In this document: piece by piece, positions 8,927 through 16,767 of the stretch
Layout of the letters: each line of letters begins with the position of its first letter
Position numbering within the stretch: position 1 is the stretch's first letter
Source: Saprospiraceae bacterium
Lineage (GTDB): Bacteria > Bacteroidota > Bacteroidia > Chitinophagales > Saprospiraceae
NCBI GenBank assembly: GCA_016710585.1
Contig: JADJVN010000024.1
Location: 1 to 64,000 of the forward strand
Length of the DNA stretch: 64,000 bases
Direction: 5' to 3'
Translations under genes and position numbers: made by a program
Notes under the pieces: model-generated
What the model was told of the DNA's origin: nothing
Database searches by the model: none
The model's input: only the letters and a program-made list of their open reading frames with translations

Positions 8927-8988
8927 TTCCTACTTTATTGATATTGAATGCATGTAGGTTTAATTTATTATTTTAAAGGGTCGTATGT

Positions 8989-9966
8989 TCAATCCTGCAA
9001 AAATCCAAATAAACCATTATTGTAGTCATCGATGGCTTGTTTTATTTCTTCCTCTGTATTCATTACGAATGGGCCATAGCTAACATAAGGTTCATTGAGT
9101 GGTTCTCCACTTAATACCATCAAGATTGTTTTTTTATCGGCTTTTATATGGATTTGACCTTCTTCATTTTTTAATTGAACGTAATGATTTTCTGGAGCTT
9201 TTTTATCATTTACACTTATGCTTCCATCAACGACGAGGATACCAGAATTAAACTCTTTGGGAAGTTGGAATGAGAAATCAGCTCCTGCTTCTAAGTGAAT
9301 ATCATACATGTGAATTGAAAAGGGCAGGCAACTCCCTTTTGTTCCTTCATATTCACCTGCGACAACATGGACTACGCCTTGGCCATTGGGAAGTTCGACT
9401 TTTGGTTTTTCAGGATGCTTTATACTTTGGTATTTAGCTGGTGTCATTTTGTGTGTCTTGGGTAGATTGATCCAAAGTTGTAACATCTCAAATGCGCCAC
9501 CAGATCGATTGAATGTTTGTTCATGATATTCTTTATGTAATACGCCGCCACCTGCGGTCATCCATTGGATATCTCCTGCGTGGATGATGCCATGATTACC
9601 TTTGCTGTCATGATGCTCAACAGCGCCTTTGTATGCGAAGGTAATTGTCTCGATACCGCGATGAGGGTGCACACCGACACCCTGGGCAATATCTGAAGCT
9701 GGAAAATTCACTTCTGCATTAAAATCCAAAAGGAAAAATGGACTCATGCGCTCTTCAAATCCTTTGCCATTGGGGAAAAAATTCATGACCTTGAATCCAT
9801 TGCCAACCATATGTGTATTGGTCGGTGAGCAGATCGCCTCAATGCCCCTTTTGCCTGTATTCGTTTGACTTTTTTCTTTACCAATTAAATTTCTACTTAT
9901 TGGAAATCCTACAGCTGCTAGAGCTGAACCTAATATTGTCTTTTTTAAAAAATCTTTTCTTTTCAT
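8989..9966 (-). CDS. pirin family protein, exported
   Basis: 325 residues. The N-terminus (MKRKDFLKKTILGSALAAVG) is a Tat-like signal, the same style as the protein at 36622. The pirin N-terminal cupin spans about residues 45-175: VGVHPHRGIETITF carries the two metal His, and TAGGGVLHKEYH the third His and the Glu. The C-terminal cupin follows (AGADFSFQLPKEFNSGILVV). Characterised bacterial pirins can act as iron-dependent quercetin 2,3-dioxygenases; others bind protein partners. All four ligands appear present, so an oxidative enzyme in the envelope is plausible. Exported pirins are less usual than cytoplasmic ones. Confidence 0.88.
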   Translation of the reverse strand: MKRKDFLKKTILGSALAAVGFPISRNLIGKEKSQTNTGKRGIEAICSPTNTHMVGNGFKVMNFFPNGKGFEERMSPFFLLDFNAEVNFPASDIAQGVGVHPHRGIETITFAYKGAVEHHDSKGNHGIIHAGDIQWMTAGGGVLHKEYHEQTFNRSGGAFEMLQLWINLPKTHKMTPAKYQSIKHPEKPKVELPNGQGVVHVVAGEYEGTKGSCLPFSIHMYDIHLEAGADFSFQLPKEFNSGILVVDGSISVNDKKAPENHYVQLKNEEGQIHIKADKKTILMVLSGEPLNEPYVSYGPFVMNTEEEIKQAIDDYNNGLFGFLQD

Positions 9967-10175
9967 AATTTCTTTTTAAAAATAAATGGAATCAATTTTA
10001 TCTGTTTTATTTAATTACAGTGCAAAAGTACGATGGTATGTGATATTGCCCCTTGATCTATGTTAAGAAAATGAATAAAAACATTTTTTTGACAATTTAT
10101 TTCATATTTTCCTAAATACGATATGGAATATTGAAAAGCCTATATTGTAAAAACCGCAGAGTAAGATTATAGTAT

Positions 10176-10679
10176 TCATTTGCCTATTAGTATTTTATAT
10201 TCCTCAGGGATGGTGACTCCTTTAAAATGATTTGTCAAGCCGTAAAAAATGATAAGCGTCACAAAAATTCCTAGTATAAGTATTGTTTTAGATTGTTGTT
10301 CTGGAGTTAAATGTAAAATCTTGGATTTCATTTTTTTGTTGTGAATTGCTGCATTATGACCAAAGAATGATAAAATTGCAAGCCCATAATAAGGAATAAA
10401 AAATAGATTAAGTGGAAACGAATTAAGACCAGCAACGCCGAAATAAAAATTTGTGTCTAGACTTAAAAAATAGCGTCCAACTAAAACTGCACTCAAATGA
10501 ATCACAAGAAAAATAGCTAAATAAAGTCCTGTCCAAATATGTAGTTTCTCAAATCCTGTTTTGGCTGTACTTCTGTTTGATTTGAAGAGTTTTAATCCTG
10601 AAATAATTTGTACTAGAACAGCGAAGAATAATATAGTTTCTGTAAAAATATTTCTATAGAAATGTCTTAGTGTACTCAT
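10176..10679 (-). CDS. membrane protein, cytochrome b subunit-like, 5' end uncertain
   Basis: 167 residues from ATG 10679, with about four membrane helices (ETILFFAVLVQIISGLKLF, IWTGLYLAIFLVIHLSAVLV, LFFIPYYGLAILSFFGHNAA, SKTILILGIFVTLIIFYGL) and His residues placed near helix ends (KLHIW, VIHLSA, FFGHNA). The frame stays open upstream to about 10808 and encodes a further convincing helix (HYLSGLVIALFVGFHLFNHL), but no standard start codon is present there. The native protein probably starts near 10805 and the start may have been lost or use a rare codon. The resemblance to succinate dehydrogenase-type b subunits is only topological. Confidence 0.6.
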   Translation of the reverse strand: MSTLRHFYRNIFTETILFFAVLVQIISGLKLFKSNRSTAKTGFEKLHIWTGLYLAIFLVIHLSAVLVGRYFLSLDTNFYFGVAGLNSFPLNLFFIPYYGLAILSFFGHNAAIHNKKMKSKILHLTPEQQSKTILILGIFVTLIIFYGLTNHFKGVTIPEEYKILIGK

Positions 10680-10842
10680 TAATTCAATGTGTTTGTCTGG
10701 CCCGTATATACTAGCTAGGTGGTTAAATAAATGAAAGCCAACAAAAAGTGCTATGACAAGACCTGATAGATAATGAATTTTTTTATTGTCATATTTTGTT
10801 ATTATAGTTCAGATTTGATTGACGAATATTTCATGATGATTT

Positions 10843-11689
10843 CTAAGTTTGTTGCAATTCAAATATAGTGATTTCAGGCCTGACGTTGAATCTCACTTGC
10901 CACAGATGTCCCAATGCTCTGTTGATATATAAAGTTCTTCCGTTACCGAGTTCTATTTGACCTGCTGAATATTTTTTGTTTTTTACAGGAAGCATTGGTG
11001 GTCTTAGAAATGGTGGCTTGACTTGTCCTCCATGAGTGTGTCCAGATAGTATCCAACTATTATAGTCTCTCCAAATATCTAAATCACAAACATCAGGATT
11101 ATGACATAATGCGATATTTGCCTTGGTTTTATCAAAACCATTCATAGCTTTTTCAGGATTAAAGTTGCGTCCCCAATAGTCATCGAATCCAATAAAATTA
11201 ATTCCATTCAATTCTACGCTTTCCATTGCGCAGTACTTTGATTCCGCTTTGTTCTAGTTTGTCTGCGATGTTATTTGCAATCGATATTTGTGACCAATTT
11301 TTACCATAGTCGTGATTTCCTAATATTCCAAGAGTTCCTAGTCTTCCATGGACGATATTTTTAAGTGTTTCTTGTAGTTTGTCATATTGGACTTCATCAT
11401 TAGATAGGCTCACATAATCACCAGTGTAAACGACAAAGTCTGGTTCAAGTTCTTTTGCTTTCTTGAATGAATCAATTATAAAATGATAGTCAAACATATC
11501 GCCAATATGAATATCACTTATTTGCATCAGTGTCTTGCCAACTAGGTTTTCTGGTAAATTATTTATTGGCATTTTTAACTTTACAAACTCTAACCAAAAA
11601 GGTTCAATTTGCCAAGTGTATAAACCACTGAAGAGGCCCAGTCCAGTGATTCCCCAAAATGTTTGTTTAATATATTTTCTTCTATTCAT
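10843..11689 (-). CDS. calcineurin-like metallophosphoesterase, one-base frameshift
   Basis: Two overlapping frames together make one metallophosphoesterase of about 280 residues. The N-terminal part (from 11689) has a Tat-like or anchor segment and the first metal motifs SDIHIGD, VVYTGDYVS and GILGNHDYG. It shifts out of frame at about 11220-11232 (LRNGKRRIEWN stop). The C-terminal part continues ESVELNGINFIGFDDYWG and holds the last motif SGHTHGGQV. The family hydrolyses phosphoesters (UDP-diacylglucosamine, nucleotides or others) at a two-metal site; YkuE/YaeI-like membrane-side enzymes look closest. All metal motifs survive, so a single indel or a consensus error is the only defect. Confidence 0.8.
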
Positions 11690-11713
11690 AGTGAGTTTGA
11701 ATTGGCAATAACA

Positions 11714-11901
11714 CTATTTTTTTAGTTTTTTAACTAACAAATAAAGTCCGGAAGTCGCAAAGAGAACTACAATACTCCAAATTACCCAATCTTCTCGCAT
11801 GTGTGGTCTAAACATGAGTTTTCCATGATTTCCCACCATGTAGAATAGTAATGAATTCCTGAAAGAAGTATAAGTCCGATTCCAATTAATTTTCTAACCA
11901 T
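11714..11901 (-). CDS. small two-helix membrane protein, apparently frameshifted
   Basis: From ATG 11901 the frame reads MVRKLIGIGLILLSGIHYY. Across a phase change near 11850-11860 a second frame continues LLFYMVGNHGKLMFRPHMRE, then a second helix (DWVIWSIVVLFATSGLYLLV) and KKLKK with a stop at 11714. The joined product is about 60 residues with two membrane helices. The downstream part alone has its own ATG at 11839 and would make a 41-residue single-helix peptide. It lies between the Fic gene and the metallophosphoesterase. Not recognised. Confidence 0.45.
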
Positions 11902-11999
11902 CCAAATAAATTTGGTTAAATTCTCACTTTCCAGTCCTATCACAGTCATCAATAAAAAGTCCAAACAATTAGAATAATTTAAAGTATCATATTCAAGAC

Positions 12000-12698
12000 C
12001 TAGTTTTTTAATGTTGCTATAATAATTATCAAGGTTTTGAAATAATTTTTTTCTAATTGAATTGAACTCGCTTTGTCTCCAAGTTTTTCAATCAGAAACC
12101 ACTTTTCCAATAATCTTGCTGTGCGACCATTCCCATCCTGAAATGGGTGAATCTTTACAAAAACCAGATGAATGTATGAAGCAAAGTAGAATATATCGTA
12201 ATCATTTAGTTCAGACGCTAATACTAGATCAATATCTCTAAACAGCTTGTCAAGCTCAGATTTTACTATGTTTGGTTCAGCTGCAACATATTCAATTCTA
12301 TCCTGACTGTTTATAACAAACATTGGATTAATTCGTATCAATCCTTGCTGATTTTTAGACAACAAATTTGAACTTAAAATAGAATGAGCTTTTAGAAGGT
12401 TTTTAAATGACAATTTATTTTTATAAATGAATTCATAAGCTGCAAATAAATCATTAGTTCTTTTTGTGTAATCGGGTGTGTACTTCACATTCAAGAACTT
12501 GTGCTTGTAGTAACTATCGAAATCAATGTTCTCTCCCTCTATCTTGGAAGAATAAACAGAAGAAACGGAATTGTAGAATTTAAAATAATCGACTGAAATA
12601 TCCTGTTTCTTGACATTAGCAAAGGTCTCCAAAGGAGAGACTTTTACCGCCTCCTTAAAACTATCTATAAGATCATATTTTAATATTTCTAGATTCAT
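12000..12698 (-). CDS. Fic domain protein, AMPylase-type, C-terminus frameshifted
   Basis: 232 residues. The Fic core motif HPFQDGNGRTAR lies at about 184-195; its His is the catalytic base that moves AMP from ATP to a target hydroxyl. An N-terminal inhibitory motif S-x3-E-G (S50 to G55, SSKIEGEN) matches class II Fic proteins, whose Glu blocks productive ATP binding until relieved. So this enzyme is probably self-inhibited. After LEKNYFK the tail TLIIIIATLKN looks out of frame: the neighbouring frame gives NLDNYYSNIKKLGLEYDTLN, a typical Fic C-terminus, running on towards 11940. A one-base lesion near 12035-12050 is likely. No antitoxin partner is adjacent. Confidence 0.85.
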   Translation of the reverse strand: MNLEILKYDLIDSFKEAVKVSPLETFANVKKQDISVDYFKFYNSVSSVYSSKIEGENIDFDSYYKHKFLNVKYTPDYTKRTNDLFAAYEFIYKNKLSFKNLLKAHSILSSNLLSKNQQGLIRINPMFVINSQDRIEYVAAEPNIVKSELDKLFRDIDLVLASELNDYDIFYFASYIHLVFVKIHPFQDGNGRTARLLEKWFLIEKLGDKASSIQLEKNYFKTLIIIIATLKN

Positions 12699-12750
12699 TT
12701 AGTTGCAAAGATAATTTAATAAAATATGAATTTAGATAATTAATTTCTCC

Positions 12751-13353
12751 TCAGTCCGTATCTGTCATGTCAATAAATATGATTTCATATTTTCTCTTGT
12801 CAAAAATCAAAAATGAATAGTCCCAAGCAATATGGTGGAACCAATGAGCTGAAGCAATATTGTAGAAAAAACAATTGAACTCAGTAATTCTCATTTCTAA
12901 TTCTAATTTTACAAAGTTGAGGGCCAATCTTCTAGCAGTTTCATAATTTGTTTTTTGGTAAGCGCCACCTTGTTCCATGATTTCTGTAAGCGCTTGAAAT
13001 AACTCGTGAAGGTCCGGATAATATTTTACATTTGACACTTCGGGTTTGTTGTCAAATGTTTGAATGTCTTGTCGGTATTCTTCAAGATCTTTGTGACTTA
13101 GAATACTATTTAAAAAGTCTATTTCATCTAGACAATTTCGTTGTGCAAACCAATCCAAATCTTTGTTAGCTTTGATTTTATATTTATGTAATTGTATGCC
13201 ACCATTGCAATAAACTTCTGAAATTTTTTCTTTCAAAGCATTCGCAGCAGAAGTCCAATTGTCAAGTCTTTGAATTTGAATTGTATTCCATAATTGAATG
13301 ATTTCAGAAGGAGTAGGTCTTGCCAAATTGATTTCCATTTGTTTGTTTTGCAT
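12751..13353 (-). CDS. hypothetical protein
   Basis: 200 residues, soluble, no signal peptide. Mostly helical, with many aromatics towards the C-terminus (AHWFHHIAWDYSFLIFDKRK). It lies 52 bases upstream of the Fic gene on the same strand, so the two may share a transcript, and it could be a partner or target-related protein; nothing in the sequence proves that. Family not recognised. Confidence 0.6.
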   Translation of the reverse strand: MQNKQMEINLARPTPSEIIQLWNTIQIQRLDNWTSAANALKEKISEVYCNGGIQLHKYKIKANKDLDWFAQRNCLDEIDFLNSILSHKDLEEYRQDIQTFDNKPEVSNVKYYPDLHELFQALTEIMEQGGAYQKTNYETARRLALNFVKLELEMRITEFNCFFYNIASAHWFHHIAWDYSFLIFDKRKYEIIFIDMTDTD

Positions 13354-13442
13354 TATTATTTATTAAACTAATTTTAAATTTAAAGAATAAAAATTATCAC
13401 ACGTTGAGAAAACAACATCCCAAAGCACATTTGCAATTTGCA

Positions 13443-13706
13443 AATTATCACATTCTCTAATTATCACATTCTCTAATTATCACATTCTCTAATTACCACA
13501 TTCTCTAATTATCACATTCTCTAATTATCACATTCTCTAATTATCACATTCTCTAATTATCACATTCTCTAATTATCACATTCTCTAATTATCACATTCT
13601 CTAATTACCACATTCTCTAATTATCACATTCTCACATTCTCTAATTACCACATTCTCTAATTATCACATTCTCTAATTATCACATTCTCTAATTATCACA
13701 TTAACT
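13443..13706. repeat. 16-bp tandem repeat array, about 16.5 copies
   Basis: Unit AATTATCACATTCTCT repeated head to tail. Copies are almost identical; three carry C instead of T at the sixth position (AATTACCAC...), one copy near 13633 lacks its first six bases, and the last copy ends TTAACT. There are no spacers, so it is not a CRISPR array. It begins right at the stop codon of the cation transporter gene and sits between two minus-strand genes. Such arrays vary in copy number by slippage. Confidence 0.95.
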
Positions 13707-13708
13707 AA

Positions 13709-14575
13709 TTAATCAGGTTCCACATGTATCAATACATGCCCTAGATTAGGAATCTTTTCTCTCAACGTATCTTTAAGAAGGTGTGCGATATCGTGGCCCT
13801 CTCTGACGTTGATATTACCATCGACGATAGCGTGTAGGTCGACATGATATTTCATACCAGATTTTCTGATAAAACATTTTTCGGTGTCGATGACGCCATG
13901 AACTGTTTTGGATACGGTTCTAATTTCATCGATGAGATCATCATACAAATGTTCATCCATGATTTCACCAAGTGCAGGGCGAAATATATGATAGCAATTG
14001 TAAAGTATAAATGCAGAGGCAAACAATGCAGCCCAATCATCTGCAGATTCATATCCTGGTCCAAAATAAAGCGCTATCGAGATCCCAATGAATGCAGTGA
14101 TGGAAGTGATTGCATCGCTGCGATGATGCCAGGCATCTGCTTTAAGTGACGAACTGTTTGTGACTTTGGCAGTTTTCATTACCAGTTGAAATGAGATTTC
14201 TTTCCAGATAATAATTGGCGCGAGTATGAATAATGTCCAAAATTTTGGGAGAGCATGTGGAGTAAAAATATTGTGGAAACTTTCATAAGCGATCACAGTT
14301 GCAGAGGTGATCAAAAATCCTACGATGATGAATGTGATCAAGGGCTCTGCACGACCATGGCCGTAGGGATGGTTTTTGTCAGCGGGACGATTGGTGTATT
14401 TCAATCCAAAAAGCACTAAGAAAGAAGCGAGAATATCCGCTGTGGATTCTATCGCATCCGCGATCAAGGCATAAGAATTTCCAAAGAAACCGCCAAGACC
14501 TTTGATGATAGCGAGACAAGCATTGCCAATAATGCTGAAGTATGTCGCTTTTATTGCTTTTTGTTCGTTTTCCAA
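13709..14575 (-). CDS. cation diffusion facilitator (CDF) metal exporter
   Basis: 288 residues. Six-helix transporter domain followed by a cytoplasmic domain of about 80 residues. Metal-site signatures: ALIADAIESTADI in helix 2 (about 37-49), the cytoplasmic loop HPYGHGRAEP (about 68-77) and ADAWHHRSDA in helix 5 (His and Asp of the transport site). Family members export Zn, Co, Fe, Mn or Cd by proton antiport. The helix 2 motif has Glu-Ser where many zinc exporters have His-Ser, so the preferred metal cannot be fixed. Normal length, intact. Confidence 0.93.
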   Translation of the reverse strand: MENEQKAIKATYFSIIGNACLAIIKGLGGFFGNSYALIADAIESTADILASFLVLFGLKYTNRPADKNHPYGHGRAEPLITFIIVGFLITSATVIAYESFHNIFTPHALPKFWTLFILAPIIIWKEISFQLVMKTAKVTNSSSLKADAWHHRSDAITSITAFIGISIALYFGPGYESADDWAALFASAFILYNCYHIFRPALGEIMDEHLYDDLIDEIRTVSKTVHGVIDTEKCFIRKSGMKYHVDLHAIVDGNINVREGHDIAHLLKDTLREKIPNLGHVLIHVEPD

Positions 14576-14712
14576 TGCGTAGTTCTAAATAAATAAAGAA
14601 AAATTTTCTTTTATTCTAATCGCAGCAAAAGTAGCTTATTTTTAGGATAAATTCTTAAGAGAACTTTGAAAATTCAATTATTTCAGAAAAGAATAATTTT
14701 GAAAATGAAATC

Positions 14713-14741
14713 TTTGGAAGTTCTATAATTTTCTAACTTTG
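14713..14741 (+). promoter_or_regulatory. Bacteroidota-type promoter for the 23-haem cytochrome gene
   Basis: TTTG at 14713-14716, 17 bases, then TAACTTTG at 14734-14741: the -33/-7 pattern of the Bacteroidota housekeeping sigma factor. Expected transcription start is about 14748, giving a leader of only about a dozen bases before the TTG start at 14761. Confidence 0.6.
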
Positions 14742-14760
14742 CAGTTCAGTTATTGGCATT

Positions 14761-16584
14761 TTGATTAGAAGTATTTTCATATTACTCTTTGCTTTTTCTA
14801 TTGTGAGTGTCCTTGCACAGATATCACCGGGCAAACTAGCTCAGCCGCATAGCCATTTGGAGGGATTGAACAATTGTACTCAATGTCACGATCTAGGTAA
14901 TGCTGTTACACAACAAAAATGTCTCAGCTGTCATACTGCATTAAAGTCTCGCGTTGATGCAAAGAAGGGTTTTCATGCTTCTAAGGAAGTGACACAAAAA
15001 AATTGTATTTCATGTCATAGTGAACATCATGGACAGAAATTTGAAATGATTCGTTTTGATCAGAAAAAATTTGATCACAATGTCACTGGTTTTCAGCTCA
15101 ATGGGAAACACAAAACTGTAGATTGTCGCGAATGTCATAAGCCAGATCATATTGCTAATGCGGAACTCAGGAAGAATACAAAAACCTGTCTCGGTGTGGG
15201 TTGGAAATGTGTGAGCTGTCATGAGGATGTACACCAGACAACCTTATCCCAGGATTGTGCATCATGTCACAATGAAGATGCCTTCAAACCTGCCGCAAAG
15301 TTTCAACACCAAAAATCTAAATTCCCTCTCTTAGGAAAACATCAAAATGTAGAATGTGTTGCTTGTCACAAAGTAGAGACGCGCAATGGCAAATCATTTC
15401 AACATTTTGCAGATCTAACATTTGCAAATTGTAACGCCTGTCACAAAGATGCACATGCAGGTCGTTTTGGTAAAAATTGTAAAGCCTGTCATTCAGAAGA
15501 ATCATTTGCAAAAATAAAATCTAATCCTAGTTTTAATCACAGCACTACGGGATATGAATTGCAAGGCAAACACAAACATTTGGATTGTAAGAGCTGTCAT
15601 GATCAAAGGAATCAACCAGCAAAATCATATCAAGAATTTGCAAAAATTAATCCAATAGAGTGTATCACTTGTCATCGAGATGTACATGATGGAAAATTTG
15701 GAAAAGATTGCAAATCTTGTCACAATCAAGAGTCATTCAGAGTGAGTAAAAACCTAGAAAATTTTGATCATGAGAAGACGAATTTTCCATTGGTAGGAAG
15801 GCATCAATCAGTAGATTGTAAGTCATGCCATAAAGGTAAAATGACAGATCCTGTAGCACACGAGAATTGTATTGATTGTCATACTGATTTTCATCGTGGA
15901 GAATTTTCCGCAAACCCAAATTACAAGGACTGTAAAGCTTGTCACAATGAGCAAGGTTTTCGACCGAGCAATTATACTCTAGAGCAACACATGACATCTG
16001 TTTTTCCTTTGAAAGGCTCACATCTTGCAGTATCTTGTGATGCTTGTCATAAGAAAAATAATGCATCAAATTGGAGCTTTAAGAACATTGGAAAGCAATG
16101 TCAAGATTGTCATACGGATATTCATAAAACATTTCTTGATGAAAAATTTTATTTAGGCTCAAGCTGTGCAAATTGTCATAAGGAGGAAGCATGGTCAGAG
16201 ATCAGTTTTGATCACGATGTTCAGACAAAATTCAAATTGGAATTAAGCCATAAAAAAATCGATTGTAGAGCTTGTCATTTTGATGAACAATCTGCTGGTA
16301 GTTATATACAGAATTTTAAAAATAAAAGTCAAGATTGTGCTTCTTGTCATCAAAGTTCTCATGGTAATCAGTTTGAAATAATGGCTAAAACTGATTGTAA
16401 TCGCTGTCATAAATCATCAAAATGGCAAGATTTAAAGTTTTCACATGATTCTACTCGATTCCCATTGAAAGGTGAACACAAATTAGTTTCTTGTAATCAA
16501 TGTCACATTCCTGAGAATAGCGAAGGTAAACCCGTCATTTGGTATCGCAATGGAAAATTGGAATGCAAGGATTGTCATCAATAG
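14761..16584 (+). CDS. multihaem c-type cytochrome with 23 CXXCH motifs
   Basis: 607 residues from a TTG start that gives a proper signal peptide (IRSIFILLFAFSIVSVLAQ); no lipobox. I count 23 CXXCH haem-binding motifs spread evenly from residue about 39 to the C-terminus (CKDCHQ end). They follow a repeating plan: a pair of motifs about 10-15 residues apart, then FDH or FxH, then FPLxGKHxxVDCxxCH. The conserved extra His residues are likely distal ligands (bis-His haems). It is thus a periplasmic or surface electron-carrier wire. It is not a NrfA or Hao type enzyme, as no catalytic signature is visible. Same strand as the 61-haem cytochrome and barrel, with the kinase between them. Confidence 0.9.
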   Translation: MIRSIFILLFAFSIVSVLAQISPGKLAQPHSHLEGLNNCTQCHDLGNAVTQQKCLSCHTALKSRVDAKKGFHASKEVTQKNCISCHSEHHGQKFEMIRFDQKKFDHNVTGFQLNGKHKTVDCRECHKPDHIANAELRKNTKTCLGVGWKCVSCHEDVHQTTLSQDCASCHNEDAFKPAAKFQHQKSKFPLLGKHQNVECVACHKVETRNGKSFQHFADLTFANCNACHKDAHAGRFGKNCKACHSEESFAKIKSNPSFNHSTTGYELQGKHKHLDCKSCHDQRNQPAKSYQEFAKINPIECITCHRDVHDGKFGKDCKSCHNQESFRVSKNLENFDHEKTNFPLVGRHQSVDCKSCHKGKMTDPVAHENCIDCHTDFHRGEFSANPNYKDCKACHNEQGFRPSNYTLEQHMTSVFPLKGSHLAVSCDACHKKNNASNWSFKNIGKQCQDCHTDIHKTFLDEKFYLGSSCANCHKEEAWSEISFDHDVQTKFKLELSHKKIDCRACHFDEQSAGSYIQNFKNKSQDCASCHQSSHGNQFEIMAKTDCNRCHKSSKWQDLKFSHDSTRFPLKGEHKLVSCNQCHIPENSEGKPVIWYRNGKLECKDCHQ

Positions 16585-16671
16585 AGAATTCTAATTTAAG
16601 GTATTCCGTATCTTCCTTTTATTCTTTTTGTTTCTTGTAATCTGGTTTATCATAAAAATAAGTAACCAAAC

Positions 16672-16701
16672 CTTGCGCTTTTAAATAATTTTGTATATTT
16701 G
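16672..16701 (+). promoter_or_regulatory. Bacteroidota-type promoter for the TPR kinase gene
   Basis: TTG at 16673-16675, 18 bases, then TATATTTG at 16694-16701, close to the phylum consensus. It lies 66 bases upstream of the ATG at 16768, so the kinase appears to have its own promoter rather than depending on the cytochrome transcript. Confidence 0.55.
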
Positions 16702-16767
16702 TAGTTCTAAGTACTTATTACTCTGACATTTTTTAGAATCATTTTATAATGAAATAGTTAATGAAAA

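Noticed and set aside
11782..11964. A 60-residue gene starting at TTG 11964
   Set aside because: Its first residues continue the corrected Fic C-terminus and its end is out of frame with the small membrane protein; it joins parts of two genes.
13443..13706. Possible CRISPR array
   Set aside because: The 16-bp units follow one another directly with no spacers and there are no cas genes in the window.
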